Assembly: GCA_019843655.1 (NCBI GenBank)
Contig: JACDQD010000005.1
Coordinates: 13,667,575-13,731,574 of the forward strand
DNA length: 64,000 bases
Source of the DNA: Lethocerus indicus
Taxonomy: Eukaryota > Arthropoda > Insecta > Hemiptera > Belostomatidae
Direction: 5' to 3'
The notes under the pieces are model-generated. The model had not been told where the DNA came from. It searched no databases and saw only the letters and a program-made list of their open reading frames with translations. Positions 24,119-38,258 of the stretch are shown here, piece by piece. Every line of letters begins with the position of its first letter. Position 1 is the stretch's first letter. A program made the translations under genes and the position numbers.

Positions 24119-27100
24119 TTAACTGGTTGATATTACTTTTGTATAAAGCTCTTTAGTTAATGGTACATATTTACTACCATCCTTATAATACAATTTATCG
24201 CTAATTTCGTTCGGATTAAAACCCTGTTTTTGAAATTCAAGTTTCTTCAACTTGAATGTTCCAGTTAATTCAGCAGACTCTAGAATACGAATGAAGAGAG
24301 GCCTGGCATAAGTCGGAAGAGCCCTGTCAATTTCTTTGCCAAATTCTGGAATATTAATTTCCTCCTTTGGGTCAACAATGGCCACCATTCCTGCTTTACC
24401 TTCGAGGTCTCCCACCTAAAACAATAATCCACATTTAATATTTCATAAAATTATTTTTAAATATTCTATCCACTTTTCACAAATTATAAGAGTTGTGCAA
24501 GCAAAACTTTATCAATAGCATAAAATGTGAAAATAACTATAAAAAAGTATTTAATATTTTCAAGTATCATCCATGTTGAGATTTTATTAAAGCAACCCAT
24601 TTTGTAGCAATTTTGTTAGACATTCAAGGATTCATCACTATTTGATAAACAATTATTTGATACATTTCTACTTTTCATCTTAGTTGTTTTTCTGCCCCAC
24701 TAATTTAAAATTGATATCCACTTTAATTGAAAACTCTTGTAGTAGGTACATGAAAATATTTTTAATTAAACATTTTAGATTGGCAATGTCATTTATTACT
24801 TTACTGTCAACAAACTGTTTGTAAGTAAATTAAAAAAATCTATTGTTTAGATTTACAAGTTCTATATTGAATCAAACATGTTTTCATACACTAATTACAT
24901 TTTGAATGAACATTAGAATCAAAAATCCAGTACCTGAACTCCATAGACAATGCAGTCTTTCAATCCTGTCAAGTTGCTAATTATTGCTTCAACTTCTGCG
25001 GTAGATACATTCTCGCCTTTCCACCTAAATGAAGCAATCAAAATGTAATCTAATAATCATTTATGATATAAATAAAGATAAAATTACTCCAGTACAAGTA
25101 ATTAACAGCATTAAAAAATTATTATATGACAATTCAAAAATTTACCTATAGGTGTCACCAGTCCGGTCTTTGAAGAATATGTAACCCAATTCATCTACTA
25201 CCATTATATCACCTACAACAAAATTAACACTGAAGAAAATTAGAAGGAAATTGACTGAAGAAAACAAATGAACTCACAAATAAATAATAAGAAGATGATT
25301 AAATATTACACATACACACACACACACACACACACATATTAATGGTAAGATCACAAGAAGAACCTCAGACAGAAGGTGTACAGCCACTGTCTGTCCAAGA
25401 TTCTTCCTGGATTTGAAGAGCATTTGAGCAAGTTCCAATAGAAAGGTATATTCCCTTCCCAAATAGAGCTCCCCTCAGTGTAGTATGCTTCTGACATTTT
25501 TGTACTCTTATTGGTTCCATCATTAGTATTATGCCCTTTATGTTCACACCTACTGAGGGGAACAATCCGAACTAATAAAATAAAAATATAATTCTTACAG
25601 CAGAGTCCATGATTTTTTATATTAAATAAAGAAAAGTTTAATAACTTTGAGTGATTATTAAGTATATACCTGAAACAAATGCTGAGTCACCCTTAGAAAA
25701 GACATCATGTATGATTTTACTTTTGGATTCATCCTTATTTACATAGCCATGAAATTGTCTAGAGGGGTCATTTGATTTAATAAGTCCCACAAACATACCA
25801 GGTTCATCTGAAAAAAATAAAATAAGAATAAATGAACCATAAATTATAAGATTAGGGGGCCACACCACCTCAATGGCCAAAGACATCTTCAATTGTTGAG
25901 ACAGTAGGTGGTGCAGAGGGTTCTCACAGGGTGTGTAACAAATACATATCCTGGGTGTTTGGCCTAAGTTTGGTTGAGATATATTATAGCTAAACCTAGC
26001 TATATCATGAATAATGTACTATGGTAGGACTTTGTTACAAACAGTTGGAAAAAAACATGCCAGTTTCATATCAGTTTAACAACAAAAAATAAACAGTATT
26101 GTTTTCATAATACAAAATATTTTATTTATTCAGGCCAAATGATTCCCAATGATGAACAGTGAACACTACAGAATGGATAAGTTACCTGCTTCACAACGGA
26201 TGCATAGACCATTTTTATTTCTGATAGGTTTCTGTGTTTCAGGATCAATTTTTATAACTCCGATTGGGAACAAAGACTTCGGCAAGCACTGAGGTATAGA
26301 ACCTACTGCACCCACAGTATTATCCAAATTTGCTAAAACAAGAAAATAATAATTTAAAATAATATACAGGTTTAAATCAAAATATAACTGTTAAATAATT
26401 AATCTTTACACAACAAATTAAAAAAATGATAAATACTGCAGATAATTATAGATTTGGAAGTTATACTGTAAGTTCTATATTACCTATATTAACATTGCCT
26501 TCAGTTGCACCGTAAACTTCCATAATGTTTGGAATATTGAATCGATGAACAAAAACTTCCCATATAGCTGGTCGCAGTCCATTACCAATCATGTAGCGTA
26601 ACTTATGACTTTTATCTTGTGCATTTGGTGGTACTGCCAAAATATATCTGCACATTTCTCCAATATATTGTCCTATCTGAAAAAATGAATTATACAACTG
26701 GTAAGAAATTGAATTTTCCAGTAAATGAAATTTATGTGAAACAAAACTTATTGGTATCCGTATGTATGCACTCTGTATGCGCATGTTATATAATAACAAT
26801 ACCTGCATACTAAATAGGCCACTCTGTAAACATGTAGTTACATGCCATGTAACTACATGTAATAAGGCCATGTTGGGAATTTGTTTTTGTGTATATACCA
26901 GACCAATTTTTTTAAAGTCTTCGAACAGCAATAATAAACCAAATTAAAGAGGGAATCACAATATATTCTAAATCATGGAGAGGATATGTTATGAAATAAC
27001 AAGAATGAGGATTTCAACATTTGGCAATCAATCACAAGTACAACATTGTTCCCCCCTTAAACTACTAAATGGAGTTACTAAATGGAGAAATTAGAAAGAA

Positions 27101-28545
27101 AGGGTGGTAGAAGAAAATGATAGATTCAGTTTTTACTGAAAACATGATTGGCAAAAATATTGTGAAAGTGTTATTTGTAGAAATATTTATAGCAACACAA
27201 TGGTCTCAAAATTAAAAATAATAATTAATTTGTCCTATTTTTCTTATTTTTTACTTTTTAGGTTCCTTTATATTTCTGTCACATAGGCTGTGAATTTGTA
27301 TACTAGGAGAAAGTGATGAATAAAACATGAGATAACAATTAAAATATCTTTATAATTTTTTTAAAGATGTACTATCACAAGTCAATTTAATGGTAGGAAA
27401 TATATACATACCGTACAGTTGTACTTTATACAGTCTGGAATATAGGATGAAGCTGAGAATTTCGTTCGTAAAACAGCTGTTATACCAGTTGTCAGGGCAA
27501 CACCAGCACCAAGGCCTCCACCCGATATATGATACAAAGGCAAAGGATTATATATAATATCATCATCACATAAGTTCAATAAGCAATACATTGCCATTGT
27601 AGCCAATATAAATCTGAAAAAATTATAAAAATAATTATCAAAACAAATACTTTAACTAATATTAGGGATGATGTATATGCATGTGTTGAATTTTGATGTT
27701 TTAGTTAAGCATAAAATATTTTTTATTAAATGTCTTCTACGAAACATCCATAATGATTTGTTTTCTCATGACAAAATATTTAAGCATTTTTTTATTCAGA
27801 AGTATTAGCAGGCATTTTAAAACACCTATTCTCTTCATTGTTCATTCAATTTTATTTCTTAAAGTATTTAGATTTGTTCTATATTATCTTGGTTACAAAA
27901 ATAATAAAAAGTATAAGTATAATTTGGCTGTGAAAAAATATATTTATAAATTTTTTAAGTTTTTATTTTTTTCCAAAGTATTAATATTTTGTATACTAAA
28001 AATTTTAAATTAATGCTCTGTTTAATCTACCTTAACATAATTCTTAACTTAATCTAGTTAAAAGTTTAATATTTACTTCTCTACTCTCAATACTATCAAT
28101 GGTTCATGGGACACCTGTCCCTGTTTGGTGTTATGAAAGTGTATGGTAATGCAATTATATAGTATGCAACAATTAAAATATTAATATATTCACATTTTGA
28201 ATGAAACTAAAAAAAATTGCATATCTACAGTAAGACATCACACTTCAATTTGATGTTGACATATCTCTTATCACAATGAAATTTGTACCTAGAATTAGGC
28301 AATACAGCAGCCTTCGGGAAACCAGTCGTCCCTGATGTATATATATAAATCAGATTATCCTTATAACCCAATTTTTCTTTAACAACAGGCGGAATGGAAT
28401 GAGTATTTTCAAGTTCCTTACTCAAGTTGTGAACACTCTCATCAGGTATAGTTCCATCAAACTGATAAAGTGGCAAATGACTGCTCACTTCCATAACAGC
28501 TGAAATAAATTTACAAATATAATCAATATATATTAAAACATTGAA

Positions 28546-28605
<60 letters not shown>

Positions 28606-30483
28606 ATATTATCATAATATAATTAACCTAAAAATTATTAATTATTTGCCCACTGATGTTGGAACACATATTTCAAATTTTAGTTTTAAATTGTAAAATT
28701 AATAAGTATAAATTATTATATGCTGAGTTTCATAAATATAAGATAAATACTTTAGGTACACATCCATATATAAATATATGTTATACTTTGGTAGATACAT
28801 ACTGACCTGTCCACAGAACTAGACTGTTTGGACACAAACTATTTAAGTACATGTTAATATAAATTAACTATTAAATGATGTAATTATAAATAAGATAGCC
28901 TTCACTGTATTGTGTGCCTTTTACTATATGATACTATTAGTTAGCAATTTATTTTTATTGTTATACAGTACCACTTTTATTTTTGACTGAATGGTTTAAT
29001 ATTCCATAATTGTTTCCGTTGAAAAATACAAATTCAATATGCATCTTGATCTCTATATTTTAGATATTATCTCAAAATAATTGGAAAGTAAATAATAAAA
29101 AATTAAATGCAAATTCATATTAATACAGATTAATACCAAAGAATTAAAAAAAAGTATTTATGAGGCAAATTAATACGAAAAGCAAATCCATAAGTGAAAA
29201 ATGGATCTCATCATGCAATGAGATTACATATAATACAGGCTCTTAACACAATCAGTTCCCAACATGTTCTTGAGCTAATACCATAAGCCATACAATGTAC
29301 CTCTCTTGACTTAACAGATAACCTGATTGACAGTAGTATTAACATTAAGTTTCCTACACTAGTGTTATCCTCACCGAGTTGTCATAATGAATCTGTCAAA
29401 TCATGCAACATACCAATCACAGAAAGGGTTACCTGTTGATAGTTCCTTGGAAAATATCACAGCCTTGCAGTTTGCTATCTTAATGCAATGAGCAAGTGAC
29501 TGTCCAGAGATATGTGTATTGATTAGGGCAGAAACAATACCCAACTTTGATAAACCAAGCCACATGCAAATATATTCTGGCCGATTGTTCATTACCAATG
29601 CTACAACATCACCTTTTTGATATCCAGCTTTAGCAAAAACATTAGCAACTTTGTTGCTATAATCTTCCACCTAAAGATATTAATGTAATTAGTTTATTAT
29701 TCTTAATTTGTATTTAAATTATTCAATCAAAACTGTATTACCAAATAAATAATGTAAACAATCTCAGTTGAAAGTAAAACCCTCAATGATCATTATCCTG
29801 CATGGTGTGTTAACGTTACTTACATTTTGCAATGTCCACATTTGGTCTTCAAAAATATAACACACTTTATTAGGTGCCATTTTCAATTGTTTTCTAAATG
29901 CATCAACAAAAGTCATATTTTCTTTTTCATACACCTTTGTCTTTGATATTAATCTTGACATTCGGTACAGTACCCTAAGGATCAATTAATATGATTTTAC
30001 AAAAAAAGAAAAGATTTTTCTTGAATTAACTGTTAACATATAAATAGTGAATAGTTAAATTATTAAAACATATCCACATGTATTATAAGTTGAAAATATT
30101 ACATTACACTTGTACAAGCTTTAAAGAATTAAAGCTCATATGGCAATAACAATTGGATTATATAAATTATTCCTGATTTATAATGGAATAATTGCAGCTT
30201 TCCAAAAACTTTGAACTTGGGAAATTTTTATCGTGTACATCATAATTACTTAGCTTATTTTTTCATATTAAATTAAATTTTACAATAAATCCTGTTATTA
30301 AATTTAAACAACGGTTATGTCTCACCTTATATCTCGAGGAAACGTTGTCAGCACTATGTAAATTCTTTTCCATTTTAAAATTAACAACATAAAAATCACA
30401 ACGGTGGCAGCCCATTGAAAATTTAGATAGTAAAATGCGACACCTCCAATTATTGGAACCAGGGGGGCTTGAAATATCGCCAT
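24119..30483 (-). CDS. Fatty acid transport protein / very-long-chain acyl-CoA synthetase, copy B
   Basis: Eleven exons: 30483-30326, 29974-29824, 29670-29433, 28499-28289, 27613-27412, 26676-26484, 26332-26186, 25807-25670, 25212-25146, 25024-24934 and 24415-24119. They are in frame throughout and give 630 residues. Exon 1 encodes a short hydrophobic anchor ([14 protein letters not shown] onward) ending TTFPRDIR. The AMP-binding motif [14 protein letters not shown] is near residue 234, VYGATEGN follows, and [13 protein letters not shown] is near 495-507. The family role is ATP-dependent activation of long and very-long-chain fatty acids coupled to uptake. Exon 4 is 15 bases shorter than in copy A, within the variable loop before the AMP-binding motif. 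A compact CpG-rich block at 30.33-30.94 kb covers exon 1 and the upstream sequence and is the likely promoter. Confidence 0.93.
25314..25336. repeat. (CA)n microsatellite
   Basis: An uninterrupted CA run in intron 8 of copy B. Confidence 0.9.
26830..26860. repeat. Near-perfect palindrome, 15-bp arms with a 1-nt spacer
   Basis: ACATGTAGTTACATG is followed by one C and then its exact reverse complement. It lies in intron 5 of copy B and would form a strong hairpin in RNA. Confidence 0.9.
28549..28603. repeat. (TA)n microsatellite, about 55 bp
   Basis: A pure TA run in intron 3 of copy B. Confidence 0.95.
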
Positions 30484-30940
30484 CGTGCTTACGAACTGAA
30501 ACGAAATTCGTTTCCTTCTCGGTTCACATGCACGTGGGAAACTGTGTCAGTTAAACAACGTCCCGCGAACAAATAACTTGTAATCCCGAATCACTCAACT
30601 GGTCCACTTAAGATGCTGAACCTTAGAACAAAGATAACTCCGTTAATCTCGAGTGTATTTACCGATTTCGAGAATTGAACTGTTAACACTTATTTTGAAT
30701 GTGGTCATTACCTCCTCCTTCCAGTTGACATTCGGTTACGTCCCCATTTCCAGCAACATTGCACAATGAAACAACCCCAACGAAACTGTCTTTAAATAAC
30801 AACCTTTCGTAGATTATAACATCGAAGTTAGTAAAGGTAAAAATGACTCTAAATAACTTTATATCACTAAAAAATTCCAGCTATTAAATGACCGTTCGAA
30901 TCCTGTTTCGAGTTTCGTTCGAAAATCGATAATAATGAAT
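30326..30940 (-). promoter_or_regulatory. CpG-rich promoter-like block of FATP copy B
   Basis: CpGs are dense from about 30.33 to 30.94 kb and almost absent on either side. The block spans exon 1 and about 460 bases upstream. No TATA box was recognised, so a CpG-type, broadly used promoter is inferred. Confidence 0.5.
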
Positions 30941-31987
30941 TAAAGAAATAAAAAGAGACTGAAGATTAAAGGTGTTGCAAATATTAAAATTTTAATATTT
31001 TGATTTTAATTGTGAAGTGAGTTCTAATTAGTTCACTTGAAGCAACAGGTAAAACTAATAACACCTATAACACTTAATACAATTTAAACATTATGGATAT
31101 TCAGACTTAAACAAGGAGGTATTAAGAAGAAATACATAATAAAAATATTTTAATGAATACTTTTATACATAACTTTTGAATTGTGGTATAAAAATAAATA
31201 GAATTAAAATTTGTGAAAATTTGAGTATATGCACTATTTCTACTCCTGTGTTACAGGAGATTAAAAAACAAATAATAACATAAGTACATAAAGATATAAA
31301 AAAATGACTGCAATAAATGAAATACGTCAGTATCTTTTCAGTAGAATATATTTACAAATATAAATATAAATGTATACAAACGCTTTTTACACATTAATGT
31401 GTCCTCTATGATTGAAAATTGATATTTTATTCAATAGATGCTAAATTAAAGAGGTGAATAATGTACTTAAGTACCGTGGCCCTAATCACGATCTTTGTAC
31501 CAACTCAGATAACATTTTATTTAACTGCCTTCAGGAATATTATTTAATATTAAGACTGTAATAAAATAGTTTTATAATAAACAGTAACAACAGATCAAAT
31601 AATATTTTACTGCCTTCGGGAATATTTAATACTAAAACTGTAATTAAAGTACATTTTATTATAAACAGTTACACATGTATGAAGTTTATGGCAGTAATAA
31701 TTTCAGTCTCACTAAAAGTGAACAATGATACAGTTTATGCTATTGTACAAATTACAAAGATCATGTGCAAGTTATTTTAATGGTAAAAATACTATTTCAA
31801 TGTTTCAGACCTTAAAATATAACTTCGATTAGTGCCCTACCACACTATTCTGAGACTGTTAACAGCTCTTTCACATTTAATACCAATAAAGTTGGTGTTA
31901 CATTTTGTCAGGTAACAAACGTAATAGCAACATATTTATAAAATAATTTTATAAAAATAATTTTTTCAGGAAGACAGATTTCCAGAA
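30941..31987. other. Spacer between FATP copies B and C, including the copy C 3' UTR
   Basis: AT-rich and mostly CpG-poor, with no coding exon. Several minus-strand AATAAA or ATTAAA hexamers occur (for example near 31515 and 31773); none can be chosen with confidence. Confidence 0.4.
31508..31677. repeat. Diverged tandem duplication of about 85 bp
   Basis: ACTGCCTTC recurs at 31524 and 31609, with similar flanks on both sides (GGAATAT, AAACTGTAAT-like and ATAATAAACAGT-like segments). Confidence 0.7.
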
Positions 31988-33571
31988 TTACAAACGAATC
32001 TTTCCTATCTCAATTTGTGAATAGATGTCTGGTGTCAACAACTCATATGTTCCACTTGACGTCATGTAGTATAATTTGTCCTTAATTTTTGTTGGGTCAA
32101 ATCCTTCTTTTTGGAGGTCAAGCTTTTTAAGCTTATATGTACCTAGAATCCAATAAATCCATCACATACATTATGGCAAATTTCAAGTTTCTAAAAACCA
32201 TTTGTAATACATTTAAGTTTTTCAAATATGTCACATTAGATATGAATCAGTCAGGAATTACTCAAATAACCCCAAAAAATTATTTGCCCACACAGTGGTT
32301 TGCTTCTGTTTTAGTTTCCATTAAAAAAATTCATTTTAATTTGCATTTTTAAACTAAACATTTTTAATTGTATTTAAAGATTTCATCTGTTTTAGCCGGT
32401 CAGTATATAAATGCTAGGCTAAACTGAAATATATAAAAGGCATAGGAGCCAATATAAAAAAATACATAACAAAATAGTTTATAGTAAATTGAAATATTTT
32501 AATTCCATACAAATACTAACACCAGAATAAATAATTATAGAATCATAAATAACATTAATACCTGTCATTTCTACATCAGGCAGAACTCTAACAAATGCGG
32601 GTCTGCCATATGAAGGAAGAGCTTTCTTGAGACCATCTGCCAAAGTGTTTACATTAAGCGTGTTACTCTTGTCTACAATGGCTGCCATTCCTGCACGTCC
32701 TTCGGTTCCGGGAACCTATGAAATATAGCATATATTTACAAAAATATAAAATCTCTTATATATATAACAGCCAGAAAATTTATAGATTTAAAGAGTTGAT
32801 TAAATACGATAATTAAATTGTTTTCATTCACTACAAATAGCAACAACATACTACTGCATAATCAATTAATATAACTATGCAAATTGGATTTTAACAGTCT
32901 CATTAATTCAACTTTATCAAGACATTTGTTTATTATCATATGAGCACTCTAGATGTGAGCATGAGATAATGTTATATTAATTTTTTTAACAAGTATTTAA
33001 AGAAATATTTTTTCAAATTGATATATTTTTAGATTTTCAGTTATTTAAGTTAATAAAGTTCTTTAAAATTCAGTGTTAAGAAAATATTATTAGGAATAAA
33101 TATCATGCAAACATATAATTAAAGAGTACATTAATTCACTACCTGTACACCATACACAACACAGTCTCTGTAGTTTACTAGGTTGCTGACAATTCCTTCA
33201 ACCTCAGAAGTTGAAACATTTTCTCCTTTCCATCTAAGATCAGTTGAGAAGAGTAATTAATAAAATTGTAACATTACATTAATTATACCTTTTCCTTGAA
33301 ATATTAAACCTCAAAACATAAATAAACAAAGAAATGCTATTGAATATAACCAAAAATATTTACCTAAATGTATCTCCAGTACGGTCTTTGAAGTACAAAT
33401 AGCCATACTCATCAGACAATATTATATCTCCTGTAAAATATATAGAATATTGTTTGCATTATAATTATAATTGAGGATTATCAACAAAATAATTTTCAGT
33501 AAAAGACATCAATCTGAATGCAATCATTAATATAGATCCAACTTACATTAAATTTTGTATTTTGAATTATT

Positions 33572-33665
<94 letters not shown>

Positions 33666-34798
33666 TCTATTTCTAAACTATACTTTCAGTTGTTAACTAA
33701 ATCATAATATGAATAATAACTGACCAGAAAGAAATGCAGAATCTCCTTTTACAAATACATCTCGCACAATTTTCTTCTCTGATTCTTTTTCATTAACATA
33801 TCCAAGGAATGCTCTGGCTGGATTTGATGCATTAATCTTCCCAATAAATACACCTGGTTCACCTAAAATACCCATCAAAACAATATAATTATTTTAAGAC
33901 ATGCACAAAGTATGAAGTGTATTATTTTATATTATTAAATTTGCCATTTTTTAAAATTTCACTTTATCAAATCAGAAATAAGAAATGAATATTGAAATTG
34001 AAAAGTATGAATGTGACTGTAGTTTAAACATTTATAGAAATTAAAAATTATTTTATTAGAAGACCATTTTACCAGGTTTGCAAACAATGCAGAGTCCTTC
34101 AGCATTACGTATTGGCTCCCCAGTTAATGGATCAACTTTTATTATTGATATCGGATACACAGAAGGTAATATGCGTGAAACAAAACCGATTGCACCTTTT
34201 TTATTGTCAGTGTTTGCTGAAATATAGATATATAAATAAAACATTGCATTATAATGTAGCAAAATTTAAAGTCCATATTAGAATTATATATATCAACTTA
34301 CCAATGTTTGCATTCCCTTCTGTTGCTCCATAAAATTCAGCTACTTTGGGAATATTAAAGCGGGTGACAAATTCTTCCCAAATTTGTGGCCTCAGACCAT
34401 TTCCAAAGACCATTCGGAGTTTATGCTGCGAGTCTTCAGGTTTTGGTGGAGTGGCCAACAAATAGCGACACATTTCTCCAATATACTGACTAACCTTTAT
34501 TAACACATCATGGAATATTTGTTAAAACAACATACTGTGGTAGTAAGATAAAGAATTTAGTATTTATTTAAAAAATATAGACCACTTTTATTGTATCAAT
34601 GAGTTGAAGAAGGAAGATAGTTCATTTTTTGTAATAGTAAATTTGCTCTATAATAACAACATGTTAATTCAAGCGCATGATAAACAAATGTAAGACTAAA
34701 AGCATCTGTTAGCAAAATAAATTTAAGAGTAGTATATAATTCAAGGATGCTGACAAATAAAAATAAACTAAATGGCAGATGCTTCGCATCTAAAGTTT

Positions 34799-34854
<56 letters not shown>

Positions 34855-35142
34855 ATTCCTATATATATTTCATATATTTTAAAAAGCTACTTCATACTTA
34901 CAGTGCAATTGTATTTCACAATATCTGTGAAGTAAGCAGAAGCAGAAAATTTTTTTCTAATAACAACACAGGCTCCATATATAATAGCTTGTCCTATACT
35001 CATGGCTCCACCTGCTGTGTGGTATAAGGGAAGAGGTGTATAAAATCTGTCATTATTTTTGAAGCCAACCATGTAACTAATTGCTCCTGCCAGGAATACA
35101 TACCTGCAAATATAAATAATCATTTTATACATACATACACAC

Positions 35143-35203
<61 letters not shown>

Positions 35204-38200
35204 ATGCAATAAACCGCATACATGGAAGATTAATTGGTCTTTGGACTACTACTTGAAAAATATAATACATAAATACAAATCAGTGTAGACATACACATGT
35301 AGAATATGAATTATATTACTTTTTAATACATTATATCAGATTATTATGATTGATAACACTGAATCTCATAAAAGAATATTAGGGAAGATCATGCTATGAA
35401 TTTCATTATCAATATAAATTTTTCAGAAAATTGGCTTTCCATCAGAAACTGAATTATTTATAAAAAAAAAGAAGTAAGAGTATGCAAAATATTAATAAGA
35501 CAATTCTTGTTTATTTCTAATTTTGTACCTGGCGTGTGTAATAACTGCAGCTTTTGGAAGACCTGTAGTTCCCGAAGTGTAAATGTAAAGAAGCCTGTCA
35601 TGGAAGCCAACCTCATCGACGTCCGGTGGGCTCGATGGTGTCTCCGCCAAAAGAGGTTTGAGCTGCCTTTCTCCAATCTCAACGTGGGGATAGCGCGGCT
35701 CGCCGGCGCTAAAACTGTACAGCCTCACACCGCCCAAAGATCCGGCTATTTCTTTTACAGCTATAAAATAATGGAAATTAAGTTATCAATATTATTGATA
35801 TTGTATAAAAACCCGAACGGGAAATGTAGAATTTTGATTGACGTTTTATAGAAACGTCCACGTACTGTAAGATCGAAGATGCTGAAGGAATACAAATATA
35901 AGGCGCTCACTGACTTACTTATTGAGCAATAGATGATTAAATAAACAAGACTTTAACTCATTACAGCAAATAATAATCGTGAATAAAATATCTATGGCCT
36001 TGTTCGAGTATGTGGTACCGATAGGACACACCTCAGACCTCGTACTGGTTATGTTATATGCTTGAAAACAGTTAAAATCTAATGGAAGTTAAAATTATAT
36101 GTGTTACAAACCGTCCGTGAGTTCGTCTCCAAATATGAAAGCCTGTGCCTTGGATACTGTGATCGAATGAAGGAGAGAGGTCTGTCTGAGATTGTAGTTA
36201 ATAAGAGCGGTGATGACGCCAATCTTTGATAGACCGAGCCATATGCAAACAAACTCGGGTCTGTTCTCCAGCATCAGAGCCACCGCATCACCTTTTCTGT
36301 ATCCGTGACTTAGGAACAAGTTGGCCACGCGGTTACTGTACTCTTCAACCTGAAATAAATCAATGAAGAGTTAGAGCAATTACTTTCTAGGATCGCACTC
36401 ACGCATTAATTGTACTTTAAAGCCCTGTCACAGTTTACATACTATATATTATAATATAATGCATGAATCCAAATTCCTTTTAAATAAAAGTTCCTGCATT
36501 CGTATATTTTAACGACGCGAGGTTTCCGTGGTAAATGGACCCCAAATAATTGTTAACAAACTTAAATAATTAATTATAGATAAACAATGCTTGCCCTACC
36601 TCAGCTTTCGTCCATTCCCTGTCTTCGAATATGAAGCACAGACTGTCCGGGTTTTTAATGGCTTGTTCCCTAAATATTTTTCCAATGCTCATATTTCTTT
36701 TCGATAATTTCCTAACGCTCCACAGGAACATCAGGTAATGTATTAACGCCCTGAAAAATAGCAACAAAAAAGACTTATAATCAATAATAATTTATACACC
36801 CGTTACACATCTTTTTTAATGCATAATTGATAGTTGAAATATTGCTTATATGTCAATTTTATGAATCCTGTTGACATTATACCGTCGGGGTTCGAAATGA
36901 TGAATGAGAGCCACGTATTTTTATTTCTGATTCGTAACTACGGACAATAACAACTGGTAATAGATGTAATACACTGGGTTATGTCCAGCGCACTTAAAAT
37001 GGAATGTTAAATAAGCCGTAACTGGGATCGGAATAACTAACGGGGTTTAGCGTCCGGACGCCAAACAAAGCAGTTACCCGGTTTACAATTCAATCCGCGT
37101 CCTTTCCATTGTTTTATTAATATGGTTACAACAATTGATCCACATTTTGCCGCGCTATAGACAAGGGATATTAAGAATTTAAATCGAAACATTTCTTTAT
37201 AGGGACATTAAATCAACAAATTAAATAGAACAACATTAAATCAATAGGTCTGATTGCATTTCGGGAAATGAAGCGATCAAACCAGAATATAGGTCTTAAT
37301 TACTGTAATATAATTTCAAAGGACTCATGCATGTTTGCATTTGGAGCGAGAAATCTTCCTGATATCTGAAAGCATTAATTAAGCCAAGGACCATACTAAA
37401 TAAAGCAAGTCTGAGATACTGGTTAGAACGATTTTCGTTTAATGTCTCCTATTTAAAAAGGAAGTGGACACTTCTATATAAAAATACAATTTAAATACGT
37501 AAATGAAACCCTATTACGTCTGCAATCTCTGAATCCTGAAAACATTCCATGGACACATTTGCCATCATCCCAGAATTGCGGTCCAACCCCAGGTAAATCT
37601 GACTGCAAGTTCGATAGCGCACAATACAAAATTCAACCAGCAGATAAATGTTCGAATCGCGGAATGAAACAAGCTGACGAGATTATTATTATTACTATTA
37701 TGAAAGCAGTCTGTAGAAAGTTGGAGAGCGACAAACTGATTCAAGCCTAGAAAGTAGTGGCGAGACAATGACTACGCAATTCGGTCAAGCATTTCAGAGT
37801 AGATACAGCTATACTGAAAATAGATACAGCTCTTATCCTAAACGAAACCCCGCATGTTAAATCCCATGCTCAAATTACCAAAGCACGAATTCGGACTTCC
37901 GAATCGCCACCTATTTCTTCAGGTCTCAGGTAGAAAGCCTCGATTCGCTATGTCTATTCATAGCCACCGGACCAAGATTAATCATAGATTCGTCAAGCCG
38001 CTTTCATGAAGTCAATCGACCTTTATTATAGGGCGAATTAACTGTATTCTGTTCTACGGCGTCTTCTGGGTTGAGGGTTTCATATTCGACGGTGGGTAAA
38101 GAGGATGGATTATGGTGGGAAAGAAGTTTTTATTCTCCATTCTTTCTTTTTACGTATGCTATCTGGATTATTCGGTTGGCCGTTCGTATTGCTTTTCTGC

Positions 38201-38204
38201 CTAC

Positions 38205-38258
<54 letters not shown>

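Noticed and set aside
25856..25990. Possible second SINE copy in intron 7 of FATP copy B
   Set aside because: It starts GGGGGCC like the SINE at 18624, but the rest does not align and no A or B box is readable.
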